The position numbers and the translations under genes are program-made. 64,000 nt of DNA, taken from contig QKPN01000003.1 of assembly GCA_003258405.1 (NCBI GenBank), forward strand, positions 1-64,000, given 5' to 3'. Below are positions 18,198-28,414 of the stretch, one piece after another (position 1 is the stretch's first letter; each line of letters starts with the position of its first letter). The notes beneath the pieces are model-generated. The model was not told the origin of the DNA, searched no databases, and saw only the letters and a program-made list of their open reading frames with translations. The DNA is from Rhodobacteraceae bacterium DSL-40. GTDB taxonomy: Bacteria > Pseudomonadota > Alphaproteobacteria > Rhodobacterales > Rhodobacteraceae.

Positions 18198-18241
18198 CAG
18201 GAACAGAGGACCCAAAGTGGTCCCGGGGAACAGGAACAGAG
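18198..18241 (+). promoter_or_regulatory. accB leader with duplicated 11-mer flanking a hairpin
   Basis: CAGGAACAGAG occurs twice, at 18198-18208 and 18231-18241, and between the copies GGACC (18208-18212) can pair with GGTCC (18219-18223). The second copy ends 6 nt before the accB ATG and supplies its AGGA ribosome-binding element, so the first may be a decoy or alternative site. The preceding A+T-rich stretch (18140-18190) probably holds the promoter. Confidence 0.4.
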
Positions 18242-18247
18242 CACGTC

Positions 18248-18748
18248 ATGAGCAAGAGACCGCAAGAGGCAGATGTCGAATTCATCAAGGCCCTCGCCGA
18301 GCTGCTGCGTGAAAACGATCTGACCGAGATCGAAGTAAACCGGGATTTCGGCGAGGATGACAGCCTTTCGGTCCGCGTCGCGCGCGAGATTGCCGCTCCA
18401 GCCACCATCGCGGCCCCGGTCCCAGCCTATCACGTCTCTGCACCGCAGCACTCTGCCCCGCCGCCCGCAGGCGCTCCGGCTGCCGCATCGGCGGCCTCTG
18501 ACCCCTCCGACGATCCGGGCGTTGTGCCCTCCCCCATGGTCGGCACCGTCTACCTCCAGGCAGAGCCCGGCACACCTGCCTTCGTGAAGCTGGGCGACAT
18601 CGTCGAGGAAGGCCAGACCATCCTCATCATCGAGGCGATGAAGACGATGAACCAGATCCCGGCGCCCCGCGCCGGCCGCGTGAAGCGCATCCTGGTCGAG
18701 GACGGCTCGCCCGTCGAATTCGGCGCACCGCTCATCATCCTCGAGTGA
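18248..18748 (+). CDS. accB: Biotin carboxyl carrier protein of acetyl-CoA carboxylase
   Basis: AccB carries biotin between the carboxylase and carboxyltransferase steps of malonyl-CoA synthesis. The 166-residue protein has an N-terminal helical region, a Pro/Ala-rich linker (about residues 50-90) and a C-terminal biotinyl domain with SPMVGTVY and EAMKTMN, in which Lys132 is the biotinylation site. Stop codon overlaps an upstream GTG of the accC frame, and accC proper begins 29 nt later, giving the usual accBC operon. Confidence 0.96.
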   Translation: MSKRPQEADVEFIKALAELLRENDLTEIEVNRDFGEDDSLSVRVAREIAAPATIAAPVPAYHVSAPQHSAPPPAGAPAAASAASDPSDDPGVVPSPMVGTVYLQAEPGTPAFVKLGDIVEEGQTILIIEAMKTMNQIPAPRAGRVKRILVEDGSPVEFGAPLIILE

Positions 18749-18777
18749 GGCGGGCGGCAGCGCAGGAGACGCATCGC

Positions 18778-20121
18778 ATGTTCAAGAAAGTCCTGATCGC
18801 CAACCGCGGCGAGATCGCGCTCCGGGTGCACCGCGCCTGCAAGGAGATGGGCGTCCAGACCGTCGCGATCCATTCCACGGCGGATGCCGATGCCATGCAT
18901 GTGCGCATGGCCGACGAGAGCGTCTGCGTCGGGCCGGCCCCGGCCTCCCAGAGCTACCTCTCGATCCCCAACATCATCTCGGCCTGCGAGATCACCGGCG
19001 CCGAGGCGATCCATCCCGGTTATGGCTTCCTCTCCGAGAATGCCAATTTCGTGCAGATCGTCGAAGATCACGGCATCGCCTTCATCGGCCCCTCCGCCGA
19101 ACATATCCGGCTGATGGGCGACAAGATCACCGCGAAGGACACGATGAAGCAGCTCGGCGTGCCCTGCGTCCCGGGCTCGGACGGCGGCGTTCCGACCGTC
19201 ACCGATGCCGCCCGGCTTGCCGCCGACATCGGCTTTCCCGTGATCGTCAAGGCAACCGCCGGGGGCGGCGGCCGCGGCATGAAACTCGCGCGCACGGCGG
19301 GCGAACTTGAAACCGCCTTCCAGACCGCCCGCAGCGAGGCGAAGGCCGCCTTCGGCAACGACGAGGTTTATCTCGAGAAATACCTCGGCCGTCCGCGCCA
19401 TATCGAGATCCAGGTCTTCGGCGACGGCAAGGGGCGCGCGGTTCATCTCGGCGAGCGCGACTGCAGCCTGCAGCGCCGCCACCAGAAGGTGCTCGAAGAA
19501 AGCCCGTCGCCCGTCATCGACGCCGAAGCCCGCGCCCGCATCGGGGCGGTCTGCGCCGACGCCGTGGCGCGCATCGGCTACTCCGGCGCCGGCACGATCG
19601 AATTCCTCTACGAGGATGGCGAGTTCTTCTTCATCGAGATGAACACCCGCCTTCAGGTCGAGCATCCGGTGACCGAGGCCGTCTATGGCGTCGATCTGGT
19701 GCAGGAGCAGATCCGCGTCGCGGCGGGCATGCCGATGACCTTCTCGCAGGAGAATCTGGTGCCGAGCGGGCACGCCATCGAATGCCGCATCAACGCCGAG
19801 CGCCTGCCGAACTTCCAGCCCTCGCCGGGCAAGGTGAAGACCTACTACGCCCCGGGCGGCCTCGGCGTGCGGATGGACAGCGCGATCTACGACGGCTACG
19901 TGATCCCGCCCTATTACGACAGCCTCGTCGGCAAGCTGATTGTCCACGGCCAGAGCCGCGACCTCGCGCTCGCCCGGCTCCGCCGTGCCCTGGCAGAGCT
20001 CGTGGTGGACGGGATCGACACGACCACACCGCTCTTCCACGCGCTGCTCGACGAGCCCGACATCCAGCGCGGCGACTACAACATCCACTGGCTGGAGAAG
20101 TGGCTCGCCGCCGCGGGCTGA
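18778..20121 (+). CDS. accC: Biotin carboxylase of acetyl-CoA carboxylase
   Basis: ATP-dependent carboxylation of AccB-bound biotin. The 447-residue protein starts [21 protein letters not shown] and shows [10 protein letters not shown], the ATP-grasp glycine loop [12 protein letters not shown], the [14 protein letters not shown] active-site region and a C-terminal biotin carboxylase domain. ATG 18778 is preferred to the in-frame GTG 18745 because it has an AGGAG upstream and gives the standard N-terminus. aat follows 7 nt after the stop. Confidence 0.96.
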   Translation: MFKKVLIANRGEIALRVHRACKEMGVQTVAIHSTADADAMHVRMADESVCVGPAPASQSYLSIPNIISACEITGAEAIHPGYGFLSENANFVQIVEDHGIAFIGPSAEHIRLMGDKITAKDTMKQLGVPCVPGSDGGVPTVTDAARLAADIGFPVIVKATAGGGGRGMKLARTAGELETAFQTARSEAKAAFGNDEVYLEKYLGRPRHIEIQVFGDGKGRAVHLGERDCSLQRRHQKVLEESPSPVIDAEARARIGAVCADAVARIGYSGAGTIEFLYEDGEFFFIEMNTRLQVEHPVTEAVYGVDLVQEQIRVAAGMPMTFSQENLVPSGHAIECRINAERLPNFQPSPGKVKTYYAPGGLGVRMDSAIYDGYVIPPYYDSLVGKLIVHGQSRDLALARLRRALAELVVDGIDTTTPLFHALLDEPDIQRGDYNIHWLEKWLAAAG

Positions 20122-20128
20122 TCTCCGA

Positions 20129-20782
20129 ATGCGCGGCCCGGAACAGCCGGAAATCACACCGGATCTGCTGCTCCGGGCCTATGCTGCCGGGATCTTCCCG
20201 ATGGCGGAATCCGATGGCGCGCGGGAGATCTTCTGGGTCGACCCCGAGCGTCGCGGCATCCTGCCGCTCGACGGGATGCACATTTCCCGGCGTCTTGCCC
20301 GCAGCTTCCGCACCCGCCCGTTCGAGATCCGCATCGACAGCGCCTTTGCCGAGGTGCTGGACGCCTGCGCCGCGCGGCCCGAGACCTGGATCAACCCGCA
20401 GATCCGCGCGCTCTACATCGCGCTCTTCCGCCTCGGCCAGGCGCATTCCGTCGAGATCTGGGAGGACGGCGCGCTGGCGGGCGGGCTCTATGGCGTCAAT
20501 CTCGGCGCCGCCTTCTTCGGCGAGAGCATGTTCAGCCGCAGCCGCGACACGTCGAAATTCGCCCTCATCGCGCTGGTCGCCCGGCTGCGGGCCGGGGGCT
20601 TCCGCCTGCTCGACACGCAATTCGTCACCGACCATCTCGCAAGCCTCGGCGCGATCGAGATCCCGCGCGCCGACTACCGCCGCCGGCTCGCTGCCGCGAT
20701 CGTCCGGCCGGCGGAGTTCCGGCGACTACCGCCCGACGCGACGCCTCAGGAATTGCTGCAGCTCTGCACCCAGATATCGTAG
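20129..20782 (+). CDS. aat: Leucyl/phenylalanyl-tRNA--protein transferase
   Basis: Aat adds Leu or Phe to proteins starting with Lys or Arg, marking them for ClpAP in the N-degron pathway. The 217-residue protein has the family motifs [47 protein letters not shown] and [15 protein letters not shown]. It directly follows accC (7-nt gap). Its last 12 codons overlap the 3' end of the convergent DUF2155 gene by 37 nt. Confidence 0.95.
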   Translation: MRGPEQPEITPDLLLRAYAAGIFPMAESDGAREIFWVDPERRGILPLDGMHISRRLARSFRTRPFEIRIDSAFAEVLDACAARPETWINPQIRALYIALFRLGQAHSVEIWEDGALAGGLYGVNLGAAFFGESMFSRSRDTSKFALIALVARLRAGGFRLLDTQFVTDHLASLGAIEIPRADYRRRLAAAIVRPAEFRRLPPDATPQELLQLCTQIS

Positions 20783-21141
20783 CGCGGATGGTCCATCGCC
20801 GAGAGCGCCGGCGAGGAGGCAAACATCCAGCCCGAGAAGCGTGGCTCGCTCTCGCGGATGTCGCGGATGCGCAGGAAGGCATAGGCATCCGCCGCGGGAT
20901 CGTCCTTCGGCACCCGGCAGGTGTCGGCGGTAATCTCGAGATAGCCGTAGCGCACCGTCTCGCCCACACGCATCGGAATGTCCCGCGTCGTGCCGTTGAG
21001 CGTATCAAGCCCCTTGAGCAGCACGAAGGGCATATCCACCGTCTCGCCGACCCCGGAGATCTGCACCGATTGCGCCGCAAGCGCCATCTGTCCGGCGAGA
21101 AGCGCGGCGGCGAAAACGGAGATCAACCGGCCTGGCGTCAT
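20746..21141 (-). CDS. DUF2155 domain-containing periplasmic protein
   Basis: The 131-residue protein has a signal peptide (cleavage near residue 23, ALAAQ) and the DUF2155 domain, with [17 protein letters not shown] and the cysteines of TADTCRVPK and the final WVQSC that could form a disulfide. Family function is unknown. The start overlaps the mlaD-like stop by 4 nt, so they are cotranscribed; its C-terminal codons overlap aat on the other strand. Confidence 0.88.
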   Translation of the reverse strand: MTPGRLISVFAAALLAGQMALAAQSVQISGVGETVDMPFVLLKGLDTLNGTTRDIPMRVGETVRYGYLEITADTCRVPKDDPAADAYAFLRIRDIRESEPRFSGWMFASSPALSAMDHPRYDIWVQSCSNS

Positions 21142-21581
21142 TTGCTGTCAGTCCCGAAACGCATGAGGAGATTGAGCAGGCTCACGGAGCCCTGAGTGTT
21201 CACCAGCTCGTCGCCATCGGCAACCATGAAGTCCGACGCCCCAGGCGTGATCTCGACGTAGGAGCCGCCGAGCAGCCCCTCCGACGCGATCTTCACGTCC
21301 GAATCCTCTGGAATTTCGAGCCCCTTCTCGACGGTGAAGACCGCCCGCGCGCGGTAGGTGGCCCGGTCGAGATCGAGCGCGGTCACCGTTCCCACCTTGA
21401 TGCCCGCCAGCCGGACATCCGTCCCGACCGAAATACCCTCGACGCTGCGGAAATTGGCGACCAGCGCATAGCTGTCGTCTGTGACCTGCAACCCGGAGGT
21501 CTGGCCGGCATAGAAGAAGAAGCCCGCCGCGATGGCGAGCACGACCGCGCCGACCGCGGTTTCTGCCGCGCTATTGGCCAT
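21138..21581 (-). CDS. mlaD: MlaD-family (MCE) lipid-transport protein
   Basis: The 147-residue protein has a single N-terminal membrane anchor (about residues 8-27) and one MCE domain (VANFRSVEGISVGTDVRLAGIKVGTV ... GLLGGSYVEITPG split by a short linker). MlaD forms the periplasmic lipid-binding hexamer of the phospholipid transporter MlaFEDB. No mlaE/F/B genes are adjacent, so the partners must be elsewhere. Coupled to DUF2155 by a 4-nt overlap and 9 nt downstream of the NDUFA12-like gene. Confidence 0.87.
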   Translation of the reverse strand: MANSAAETAVGAVVLAIAAGFFFYAGQTSGLQVTDDSYALVANFRSVEGISVGTDVRLAGIKVGTVTALDLDRATYRARAVFTVEKGLEIPEDSDVKIASEGLLGGSYVEITPGASDFMVADGDELVNTQGSVSLLNLLMRFGTDSK

Positions 21582-21590
21582 GGATGCGCC

Positions 21591-21965
21591 TTATTCGGGG
21601 GACCAGGCTTCGTAATCCTGGCGCACGACGGGGGTCGCCGACAGCAGGCTGCCCGGCGGGTGATAGGCCATCGCCCCACCGGTCAGATTGGGCTGATGCG
21701 GCTTTTCCCAGGGCTTGTGCTGAAGCGGCGACTTGCTCGGCGGCTCCTGCCAGGTGTGGTGGAGCCAGCCGTGCCATTCCGGGGAAACCCGGCTCGCCTC
21801 GGACTCGCCGTTGTAGATCACCCAGCGCTTGGCGCCATCATGCGACTGGTAATAGGCGTTGCCCTGCCCGTCCTCGCCGACCTTCTCACCCTTGCGCCAC
21901 GTGAAGAGGCGGGTGCCGATTGTCTGGCCATTCCACCAGGTGAAAAGCTGTGCCAGCAGACTCAT
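21591..21965 (-). CDS. NDUFA12-like NADH:ubiquinone oxidoreductase subunit
   Basis: The 124-residue protein matches the NDUFA12/17.2-kDa accessory subunit of complex I, found in mitochondria and alphaproteobacteria: [36 protein letters not shown] and [10 protein letters not shown] are diagnostic, and the Pro-rich end ([13 protein letters not shown]) is typical. It is expected on the peripheral arm of complex I. ATG 21965 has GGAGGG 6 nt upstream; the in-frame ATG at 21992 is less likely. Confidence 0.92.
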   Translation of the reverse strand: MSLLAQLFTWWNGQTIGTRLFTWRKGEKVGEDGQGNAYYQSHDGAKRWVIYNGESEASRVSPEWHGWLHHTWQEPPSKSPLQHKPWEKPHQPNLTGGAMAYHPPGSLLSATPVVRQDYEAWSPE

Positions 21966-22031
21966 GAAGGGCCCTCCGAACGCGTTCAACACCTATGCTT
22001 ATGGCGCATTCCCCGTCCGGGGTCCAGACGA

Positions 22032-23300
22032 TCAGGAGGCGGAAGCCGAACCTTCGCCGCGATGCTCGGCATAGATGAGCAGCGGCTCGCCCTTGCGCAG
22101 GATGCACTCCTCGTTGACCACGACTTCCTCGACGCCCTGCATGGAGGGCAGTTCGAACATCGTGTCGAGCAGCACTTCCTCGAGGATCGAGCGCAGCCCG
22201 CGTGCACCGGTCTTGCGCTCGATGGCGCGCTTGGCGATGGCCCGGAGCGCATCCTCGGTGAAGGTGAGCTTCACGTCTTCCATCTCGAAGAGCCGCTGAT
22301 ACTGCTTGACCAGCGCGTTCTTCGGCTCGCTGAGGATGGTGATGAGCGCATCCTCGTCGAGATCGGTCAGCGTGGCCAGAACCGGCAGACGGCCGACGAA
22401 TTCCGGGATGAGCCCGAACTTCAGCAGATCCTCCGGCTCGAGCTCCTGGAAGAGCTCGCCCACCCGGCGCTCGTCGGTGTCCTTCACATCCGCGCCAAAG
22501 CCCATGGCCGAACCCCGGCCGCGCTGCGCGATGATCTTGTCGAGGCCCGCGAAGGCGCCGCCGCAGATGAAGAGAATGTTGGTCGTGTCCACCTGCAGGA
22601 ATTCCTGCTGCGGATGCTTGCGTCCGCCCTGCGGCGGCACGGAGGCAACCGTGCCTTCCATGATCTTCAGAAGCGCCTGCTGCACGCCCTCGCCCGAGAC
22701 GTCCCGCGTGATCGAGGGATTGTCGGACTTGCGGCTGATCTTGTCGACCTCGTCGATGTAGACGATGCCGCGCTGCGCGCGCTCGACATTGTATTCCGCC
22801 GACTGGAGCAGCTTCAGGATGATGTTCTCGACATCCTCGCCGACATAGCCGGCCTCGGTCAGGGTCGTTGCATCCGCCATGGTGAAGGGCACATCGAGGA
22901 TGCGGGCAAGCGTCTGCGCGAGCAGCGTCTTGCCGCAGCCCGTGGGCCCGATCAGCATGATGTTGGACTTCTGCAGCTCGACATCCGAGTTCTTGCTCGC
23001 GTGGTTGAGCCGCTTGTAATGGTTGTGCACTGCGACCGAGAGCACCCGCTTGGCAACGAACTGGCCGATCACGTAATCGTCCAGGACCTTGCAGATCTCG
23101 TGCGGCGTGGGCACGCCATCCGACGACTTGACCAGATTGCTCTTGGTCTCCTCGCGGATGATGTCCATGCAAAGTTCAACGCATTCGTCGCAGATGAACA
23201 CGGTCGGACCCGCAATCAGCTTGCGCACCTCGTGCTGGCTCTTTCCACAGAATGAGCAGTAAAGAGTGTTCTTCGCGTCGCTGCCGCCCGTCTTGCTCAT
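22032..23300 (-). CDS. clpX: ATP-dependent Clp protease ATP-binding subunit ClpX
   Basis: AAA+ unfoldase that feeds substrates to ClpP. The 422-residue protein has the N-terminal C4 zinc-binding domain (Cys15, Cys18, Cys37, Cys40), Walker A GPTGCGKT, Walker B YIDEVDKI, a GAFAGL segment and the C-terminal IGF-type ClpP-contact region context. GGAG lies 7 nt before the ATG. It follows clpP with a 146-nt gap that probably holds its own promoter. Confidence 0.97.
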   Translation of the reverse strand: MSKTGGSDAKNTLYCSFCGKSQHEVRKLIAGPTVFICDECVELCMDIIREETKSNLVKSSDGVPTPHEICKVLDDYVIGQFVAKRVLSVAVHNHYKRLNHASKNSDVELQKSNIMLIGPTGCGKTLLAQTLARILDVPFTMADATTLTEAGYVGEDVENIILKLLQSAEYNVERAQRGIVYIDEVDKISRKSDNPSITRDVSGEGVQQALLKIMEGTVASVPPQGGRKHPQQEFLQVDTTNILFICGGAFAGLDKIIAQRGRGSAMGFGADVKDTDERRVGELFQELEPEDLLKFGLIPEFVGRLPVLATLTDLDEDALITILSEPKNALVKQYQRLFEMEDVKLTFTEDALRAIAKRAIERKTGARGLRSILEEVLLDTMFELPSMQGVEEVVVNEECILRKGEPLLIYAEHRGEGSASAS

Positions 23301-23446
23301 GCTCGTTCTCCGGCTTCCGCCAACCAGTCAAATGCGTTCAATGTCGTCTCACTCGGGTCCATTGATCTCCCGCCGTTCATAGGAACATGCATGACAGAAG
23401 AATTACAAGCCCTAACGCACAAGAGAGGTTTACGGCGAATTCTACA

Positions 23447-24073
23447 TTATTCCGACTTGGGATCCGCCTCCCGGCGGTTCACGATCTCGTCAATCAGGCC
23501 CCAGTCCTTGGCGTCCTGAGCGGTCATGAAACGGTCGCGCTCGAGCGCGGCCTCCACATCCTCGATCGACTGGCCCGTATGCTGCACATAGATCTGGTTC
23601 AGCCGATCCTTCAGCGCCTGGGTCTCGCGGGCGTGGATCATGATGTCCGTCGCCTGGCCCTGGAACCCGCCGGAGGGCTGATGCACCATGATCCGTGCGT
23701 TCGGAAGGGCAAAGCGCATTCCCTTCTGGCCTGCGGTCAGCAGCAGCGAGCCCATCGAGGCCGCCTGACCGATGACCAGCGTCGAGACCGGCGGACGGAT
23801 GTATTCCATCGTGTCGTAGATCGAGAGCCCCGAGGTCACCACGCCACCGGGGCTGTTGATGTACATCGAGATTTCCTTCTTCGGGTTTTCCGCCTCGAGG
23901 AAGAGAAGCTGGGCGACGATCAGGGTCGACATGCCGTCGTGGACCGGGCCCGCGACGAAGATGATCCGCTCCTTGAGCAGACGCGAGAAGATGTCGTAGG
24001 CGCGCTCGCCACGGGCGGTCTGCTCCACCACCATGGGGACGAGGTTCATGTAGGTCTCGATGGGGTCTTTCAT
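23447..24073 (-). CDS. clpP: ATP-dependent Clp protease proteolytic subunit
   Basis: Self-compartmentalised serine protease. The 208-residue protein has the catalytic triad in GQAASMGS (Ser106), VHQPSGG (His131) and Asp180 in [11 protein letters not shown]. The start at 24073 ([19 protein letters not shown]) gives the normal N-terminus; an upstream in-frame extension to 24133 is not conserved in character. tig lies upstream and clpX downstream, the common bacterial order. Confidence 0.97.
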   Translation of the reverse strand: MKDPIETYMNLVPMVVEQTARGERAYDIFSRLLKERIIFVAGPVHDGMSTLIVAQLLFLEAENPKKEISMYINSPGGVVTSGLSIYDTMEYIRPPVSTLVIGQAASMGSLLLTAGQKGMRFALPNARIMVHQPSGGFQGQATDIMIHARETQALKDRLNQIYVQHTGQSIEDVEAALERDRFMTAQDAKDWGLIDEIVNRREADPKSE

Positions 24074-24388
24074 CGGGGATGCGCCTTTCCTTCGGGGACT
24101 GCTCGAACCGCCTGCTCCGGTTTCAGAAAGCAATAATCATCGCTTGGACCATCCGCAAGGGCAGCCGGACCGCCACGTCAGGACCGGACGGCCAGACTGC
24201 GGCGCAGGCAACCCCCTGCAGGCCCCGATCCCGGCGCCGAATCGCTTCGCCGGGGTCGTTTTTCGCCGATTTGCCGCATTCTCCCCCCGGCCGCCTCGGG
24301 ACCAAGGTCGCAGCCGGAATGCAACGCGCGACACAATCATGGATTGAATCAACGAATCACAGCCCATCGCGAGGGTTGCGGAAACGGA
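24074..24388. promoter_or_regulatory. tig-clpP intergenic region with candidate clpP promoter
   Basis: No gene is seen. On the minus strand TTGCGG (24158-24153) is followed after 16 nt by TTATTG (24136-24131), about 60 nt before the clpP ATG; the preceding base makes CTTGCGG, slightly like a heat-shock sigma-32 -35 box (CTTGAA). The rest is G+C-rich without evident structure. Confidence 0.35.
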
Positions 24389-24415
24389 CACGGCCGCCCC
24401 TCCGGAGCGGCCGTG
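24389..24415 (-). terminator. Terminator-like hairpin after tig
   Basis: CACGGCCGC (24389-24397) and GCGGCCGTG (24407-24415) form a perfect 9-bp stem with a 9-nt loop, 34 nt past the tig stop on the minus strand. The following TGTCCGTTTCC is only mildly T-rich. Confidence 0.6.
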
Positions 24416-24449
24416 CGGATCTCTGGGCAGATCTCTGGGGTCGATCGCC

Positions 24450-25817
24450 TTACTCGGCGGTCGCCTCTTCCTTTTCCTGCACAGCGGCGTCGTCCTCGAG
24501 CGCCTCGATCTCCTTCTGGAGCTCGTCCTTGGTCACCGTCTTGTCGGAAACCTGGGCCAGCTCGAGCACGAAATCGACGACCTTGTCCTCGAAGAGCGGT
24601 GCGCGCACCTGCTGCAGCGCCTGCGGGTTCTCGCGGACGAACTCGAGGAACTGGCGTTCCTGGCCCGGATACTGCCGCGCCTGCGCGAAGATCGCCTGCT
24701 GCATCTCCTGGTCGGTCACCTCGATGTTGTTCTTGGTGCCAAGCTCGGCAAGCAGCAGCCCGAGGCGCACGCGGCGGCGGGCAAGGCCGAGGTGCTCTTC
24801 GGTCGGCTCGATCTCGGGATGATCGTGGCCGTGATGGTCGGCATGCTCTTCGTGCCAGAGCTGATGCGCGATCTGCTTGGCTTCCACGTCGACGAGCGTC
24901 GGCGGCAGTTCGAAATCGACCTTGCCGTCCAGCGCATCGAGCAGGCGGCGCTTGATGACGGCACGGCTCGCCTGATTGTATTCGGCCTTGAGCCGCTCGA
25001 CGATCTGGCCCTTGAGGGTCTCGAGCGTGTCGGCCCCGAAGCGCGACGCGAAATCGTCGTTGATCTCGGCATCCTTCGGCGCCTTCACTTCCTTCACGGT
25101 GCAGGCGAAGACCGCCTCCTTGCCCGCGAGGTGCGTCGCGCCGTATTCCTCGGGGAACGTCACGGTGACATCGCGCTCGTCGCCGGCCTTCGCGCCGAGA
25201 AGCTGCTCCTCGAAACCGGGGATGAAGTTGCCCGAGCCGAGCACGAGCGGGAAGTCTTCCGCCGAGCCGCCCTCGAACAGCTCGCCATCGACCGAGCCCT
25301 TGAAGTCGAGCACGACCTGGTCGCCGTCGGCGGCCTCGGCACCCTCGCCCTTGTCCTCATGGACCTTGGCGCCCTTCGCGAGGCTCTCGAGCGCTTCCTG
25401 CACCGATGCCTCGTCCGGCTCGACCACGAGCCGCTCGAGCGTGATCTCGGAAAATGCCAGTTCGGGAACTTCCGGAAGCGCCTCATAGGACATCGAGACC
25501 TCGATGTCGTCGCCTTCCTTCCACTCGTCGTTCGTCATCTTCACTTCGGGCTGCAGCGCCGGGCGGTCGCCGGTTTCCTCGAAATGCTGGCGCATCGCCG
25601 CATCGATGGATTCCTGCATCGCCTCGCCGAGAACCGACTTGCCGAACATCTTCTTCATCAGCGCCGCAGGAGCCTTGCCCTTGCGGAAGCCTTTCATCTG
25701 AAAGTCCTTGCGGGCCTCCTCCAGCTTCTCCGTGACCTTGGCCTCGAGCTCGGCCGCAGGAACGGTAATGGAGTAACCCCGCTTCAAACCTTCATTCAGG
25801 GTCTGAGTGACCTGCAT
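24450..25817 (-). CDS. tig: Trigger factor
   Basis: Ribosome-associated chaperone with peptidyl-prolyl isomerase activity. The 455-residue protein starts [17 protein letters not shown], has the ribosome-binding GFRKGKAP loop (GF-RK signature, about residues 44-51), an FKBP-type PPIase domain (about 165-250, with [17 protein letters not shown]) and the helical C-terminal chaperone arms. It contains a local His-rich patch ([14 protein letters not shown]) that could bind metal. The tail is acidic. tRNA-Leu lies 25 nt upstream on the same strand. Confidence 0.96.
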   Translation of the reverse strand: MQVTQTLNEGLKRGYSITVPAAELEAKVTEKLEEARKDFQMKGFRKGKAPAALMKKMFGKSVLGEAMQESIDAAMRQHFEETGDRPALQPEVKMTNDEWKEGDDIEVSMSYEALPEVPELAFSEITLERLVVEPDEASVQEALESLAKGAKVHEDKGEGAEAADGDQVVLDFKGSVDGELFEGGSAEDFPLVLGSGNFIPGFEEQLLGAKAGDERDVTVTFPEEYGATHLAGKEAVFACTVKEVKAPKDAEINDDFASRFGADTLETLKGQIVERLKAEYNQASRAVIKRRLLDALDGKVDFELPPTLVDVEAKQIAHQLWHEEHADHHGHDHPEIEPTEEHLGLARRRVRLGLLLAELGTKNNIEVTDQEMQQAIFAQARQYPGQERQFLEFVRENPQALQQVRAPLFEDKVVDFVLELAQVSDKTVTKDELQKEIEALEDDAAVQEKEEATAE

Positions 25818-25842
25818 AAGTATGTATCCTCGTCGCTGTCTC

Positions 25843-25927
25843 TGGTGCGGGCGGAGGGACTTGAACCCCCACGCCTTTCGGCGCCAGAACCTAAATCTGG
25901 TGCGTCTGCCAATTCCGCCACGCCCGC
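25843..25927 (-). tRNA. tRNA-Leu (anticodon TAG)
   Basis: 85 nt with encoded CCA. Acceptor GCGGGCG pairs with CGCCCGC; anticodon stem CCAGA/TCTGG encloses the loop TTTAGGT, giving anticodon TAG that reads CUA/CUN. A long variable arm (CGCCGAAAGGCG) as expected for tRNA-Leu and a T loop with GGTTCAAGTC are present. Confidence 0.95.
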
Positions 25928-26051
25928 GGCCTCTGGCCCCCGAGATCCGCGAGCCTTGAACGAGGCCGCTCTCTACCAGAGGCCTTTCCCGCGCGCGAGC
26001 GAAAAATGTGCCCGTCGCGTGACATCCCGCCACTTGCAATTCCGCACAAGT

Positions 26052-26080
26052 TTTGCCCAACATGCCCAACGTCTGGGCAA
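26052..26080 (+). promoter_or_regulatory. Candidate NtrC-type palindromes upstream of glnB
   Basis: TGCCCA (26064-26069), 5 nt, TGGGCA (26075-26080) form an inverted repeat resembling the NtrC layout TGCAC-N5-GTGCA, and a further TTGCCCAACA half-type element lies at 26054-26063. They are 134-162 nt before the glnB ATG. Nitrogen control of glnBA by NtrC is known in Rhodobacter; binding here is inferred. The rest of 25928-26213 is comparatively A+T-rich and holds no gene. Confidence 0.4.
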
Positions 26081-26132
26081 TGGGAGTTAATTCTTGAGCC
26101 AACGAGACGAACGCCACCGCGCACTGCATTGA

Positions 26133-26552
<420 letters not shown>

Positions 26553-26632
26553 GGCGCAGCGGACCGGGACAAGCGGGGCGCGCGCCGCGTGCGCCCTCGC
26601 GCCACAACAACTAGCAAACTCAAGGAAGTCAG

Positions 26633-28042
26633 ATGAGCGACATTTCCTCCGTCATGAAACTTCTCAAGGACGAGGAGATTCCCTACGTGGATCTCCGCTT
26701 CACCGACCCGAAGGGCAAGGTGCAGCACGTCACGGTCATGTCCGATCTGGTCGACGAGGAATTCATCGAAGAGGGCTTCATGTTCGACGGCTCCTCCATC
26801 GCCGGATGGAAGTCGATCGAGGAATCCGACATGAAGCTGATGCCGGACCCGGCCTCGGCCTATGTAGACCCGTTCTTCGCCGAGAAGACGCTCTGCCTGC
26901 ACTGCTCTGTCGTCGAGCCCGACACCGGCCAGCCCTACAGCCGTGACCCCCGCGGCACAGCGCAGAAGGCCGAGGCCTACCTCAAGTCCTCCGGCGTCGG
27001 CGACGTGAGCTACTTCGGCCCCGAAGCCGAATTCTTCCTGTTCGACAACGTCCAGGTTGCGAACAAGATGAACAAGGTGAGCTTCGAGATCGACGCGATG
27101 GATGCGTCCTGGAACACCGACACCGAATACGAGATGGGCAACATGGGTCACCGCCCGGGCGTCAAGGGCGGCTACTTCCCGCTCCCCCCCGTGGACGCGG
27201 CCCAGGACATCCGCTCCGAGATGCTCTCGACCATGAAGCGCATGGGCCTCAAGGTCGACAAGCACCACCACGAGGTGGCCTCGCCCCAGCACGAGCTCGG
27301 CCTCATCTTCGGCACGCTCACCGAGCAGGCCGACAACATCCTGAAGTACAAGTATGTCGTGCAGCAGGTCGCCCATGCCTATGGCAAGACCGCGACCTTC
27401 ATGCCGAAGCCCTACTACGGCGACAACGGCTCGGGCATGCACGTCAACATGTCGATCTGGAAGGACGGCAAACCGCTCTTCGCCGGCGACAAGTATGCCG
27501 ACCTCTCCGATGAGGCGCTCTACTTCATCGGCGGCCTGCTGAAGCACGCGAAGACGCTCAACGCCTTCACCAACCCGACCACGAACAGCTACAAGCGCCT
27601 GATCCCGGGCTTCGAGGCTCCGGTGCTCCGCGCCTACTCCGCCTCCAACCGCTCGGGCTGCGTGCGTATCCCGTGGACCGACAGCCCGAAGGCCAAGCGC
27701 GTCGAGGCCCGCTTCCCGGACCCCTGCGCCAACCCCTACCTCGCCTTCGCCGCGCTGCTCATGGCGGGCATCGACGGCATCAAGAACAAGATCGATCCGG
27801 GCGAAGCCTCCGACAAGGACCTCTACGATCTTCCCCCCGAGGAACTCGCCGAGATCCCGACCGTCTGCGGCAGCCTGCGTGAAGCGCTCGAGACCCTGGC
27901 CGTCGACCACGAGTTCCTGCTCGCGGGCGATGTGTTCACGAAGGACCAGATCGAGGGCTACATGGCGCTCAAGTGGCAGGAAGTCTACATGTTCGAGCAC
28001 ACGCCGCACCCGGTCGAATACCTGATGTACTACTCGCTCTGA
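26633..28042 (+). CDS. glnA: Glutamine synthetase, type I
   Basis: Makes glutamine from glutamate and ammonia. The 469-residue protein has the GSI-beta features: FDGSSIAGW, the metal-binding [20 protein letters not shown], the ATP loop [14 protein letters not shown], the active-site NRSGCVRIP, and the adenylylation tyrosine in [17 protein letters not shown] precedes the ATG by 5 nt. Expected to be controlled by PII-directed adenylylation and cotranscribed with glnB. Confidence 0.97.
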   Translation: MSDISSVMKLLKDEEIPYVDLRFTDPKGKVQHVTVMSDLVDEEFIEEGFMFDGSSIAGWKSIEESDMKLMPDPASAYVDPFFAEKTLCLHCSVVEPDTGQPYSRDPRGTAQKAEAYLKSSGVGDVSYFGPEAEFFLFDNVQVANKMNKVSFEIDAMDASWNTDTEYEMGNMGHRPGVKGGYFPLPPVDAAQDIRSEMLSTMKRMGLKVDKHHHEVASPQHELGLIFGTLTEQADNILKYKYVVQQVAHAYGKTATFMPKPYYGDNGSGMHVNMSIWKDGKPLFAGDKYADLSDEALYFIGGLLKHAKTLNAFTNPTTNSYKRLIPGFEAPVLRAYSASNRSGCVRIPWTDSPKAKRVEARFPDPCANPYLAFAALLMAGIDGIKNKIDPGEASDKDLYDLPPEELAEIPTVCGSLREALETLAVDHEFLLAGDVFTKDQIEGYMALKWQEVYMFEHTPHPVEYLMYYSL

Positions 28043-28066
28043 CCGGGCGGAAAACCGGAACACCGG

Positions 28067-28095
28067 AGGCGGGCCATAAAGGCCCGCCTTTTTTT
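28067..28095 (+). terminator. Intrinsic terminator of glnBA
   Basis: AGGCGGGCC, loop ATAAA, GGCCCGCCT followed by a run of seven T's ending at 28095. A textbook rho-independent terminator 25 nt after the glnA stop. Confidence 0.92.
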
Positions 28096-28188
28096 GTTTG
28101 CACGCCGGCCTGTCGTCCACCGCCCCGGTCCCGTTTCCCGCTTTGCCCGGCCCGCGTCGCTCGGCTGGCCTCTTCACCAATTCGAGGC

Positions 28189-28368
28189 ATGACGGACGAG
28201 GACGGGATGCCCGTCCGCATGGTCATCATCGAGTTTCCGACCATGGCGGCGCTGAAGGAACGGTATGCCAGCCCCGACTACGGCCCGGGGCGCGACATCC
28301 GCCTCCGCCCCGCCACCAGCACCCTGATCGCCCTCGAGGCAGGATCCGCCGCAGAATCCGCCGGCTGA
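28189..28368 (+). pseudogene. C-terminal fragment of a DUF1330-like protein
   Basis: The 59 residues contain the DUF1330 end: VIIEFPTMAALKERYASPDY followed by a conserved Arg-rich strand (IRLRPATSTLIALEAG). A full family member has about 95 residues with an N-terminal strand-helix that I cannot find in any frame of 28096-28188. It therefore looks like a truncated remnant, although translation from ATG 28189 is possible. It sits between the glnA terminator and the convergent amidohydrolase. Confidence 0.55.
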
Positions 28369-28414
28369 AACTGCCCCGCTCGGCAAACCTCGCGGCCGGA
28401 TCGCGCGCGCGCCG

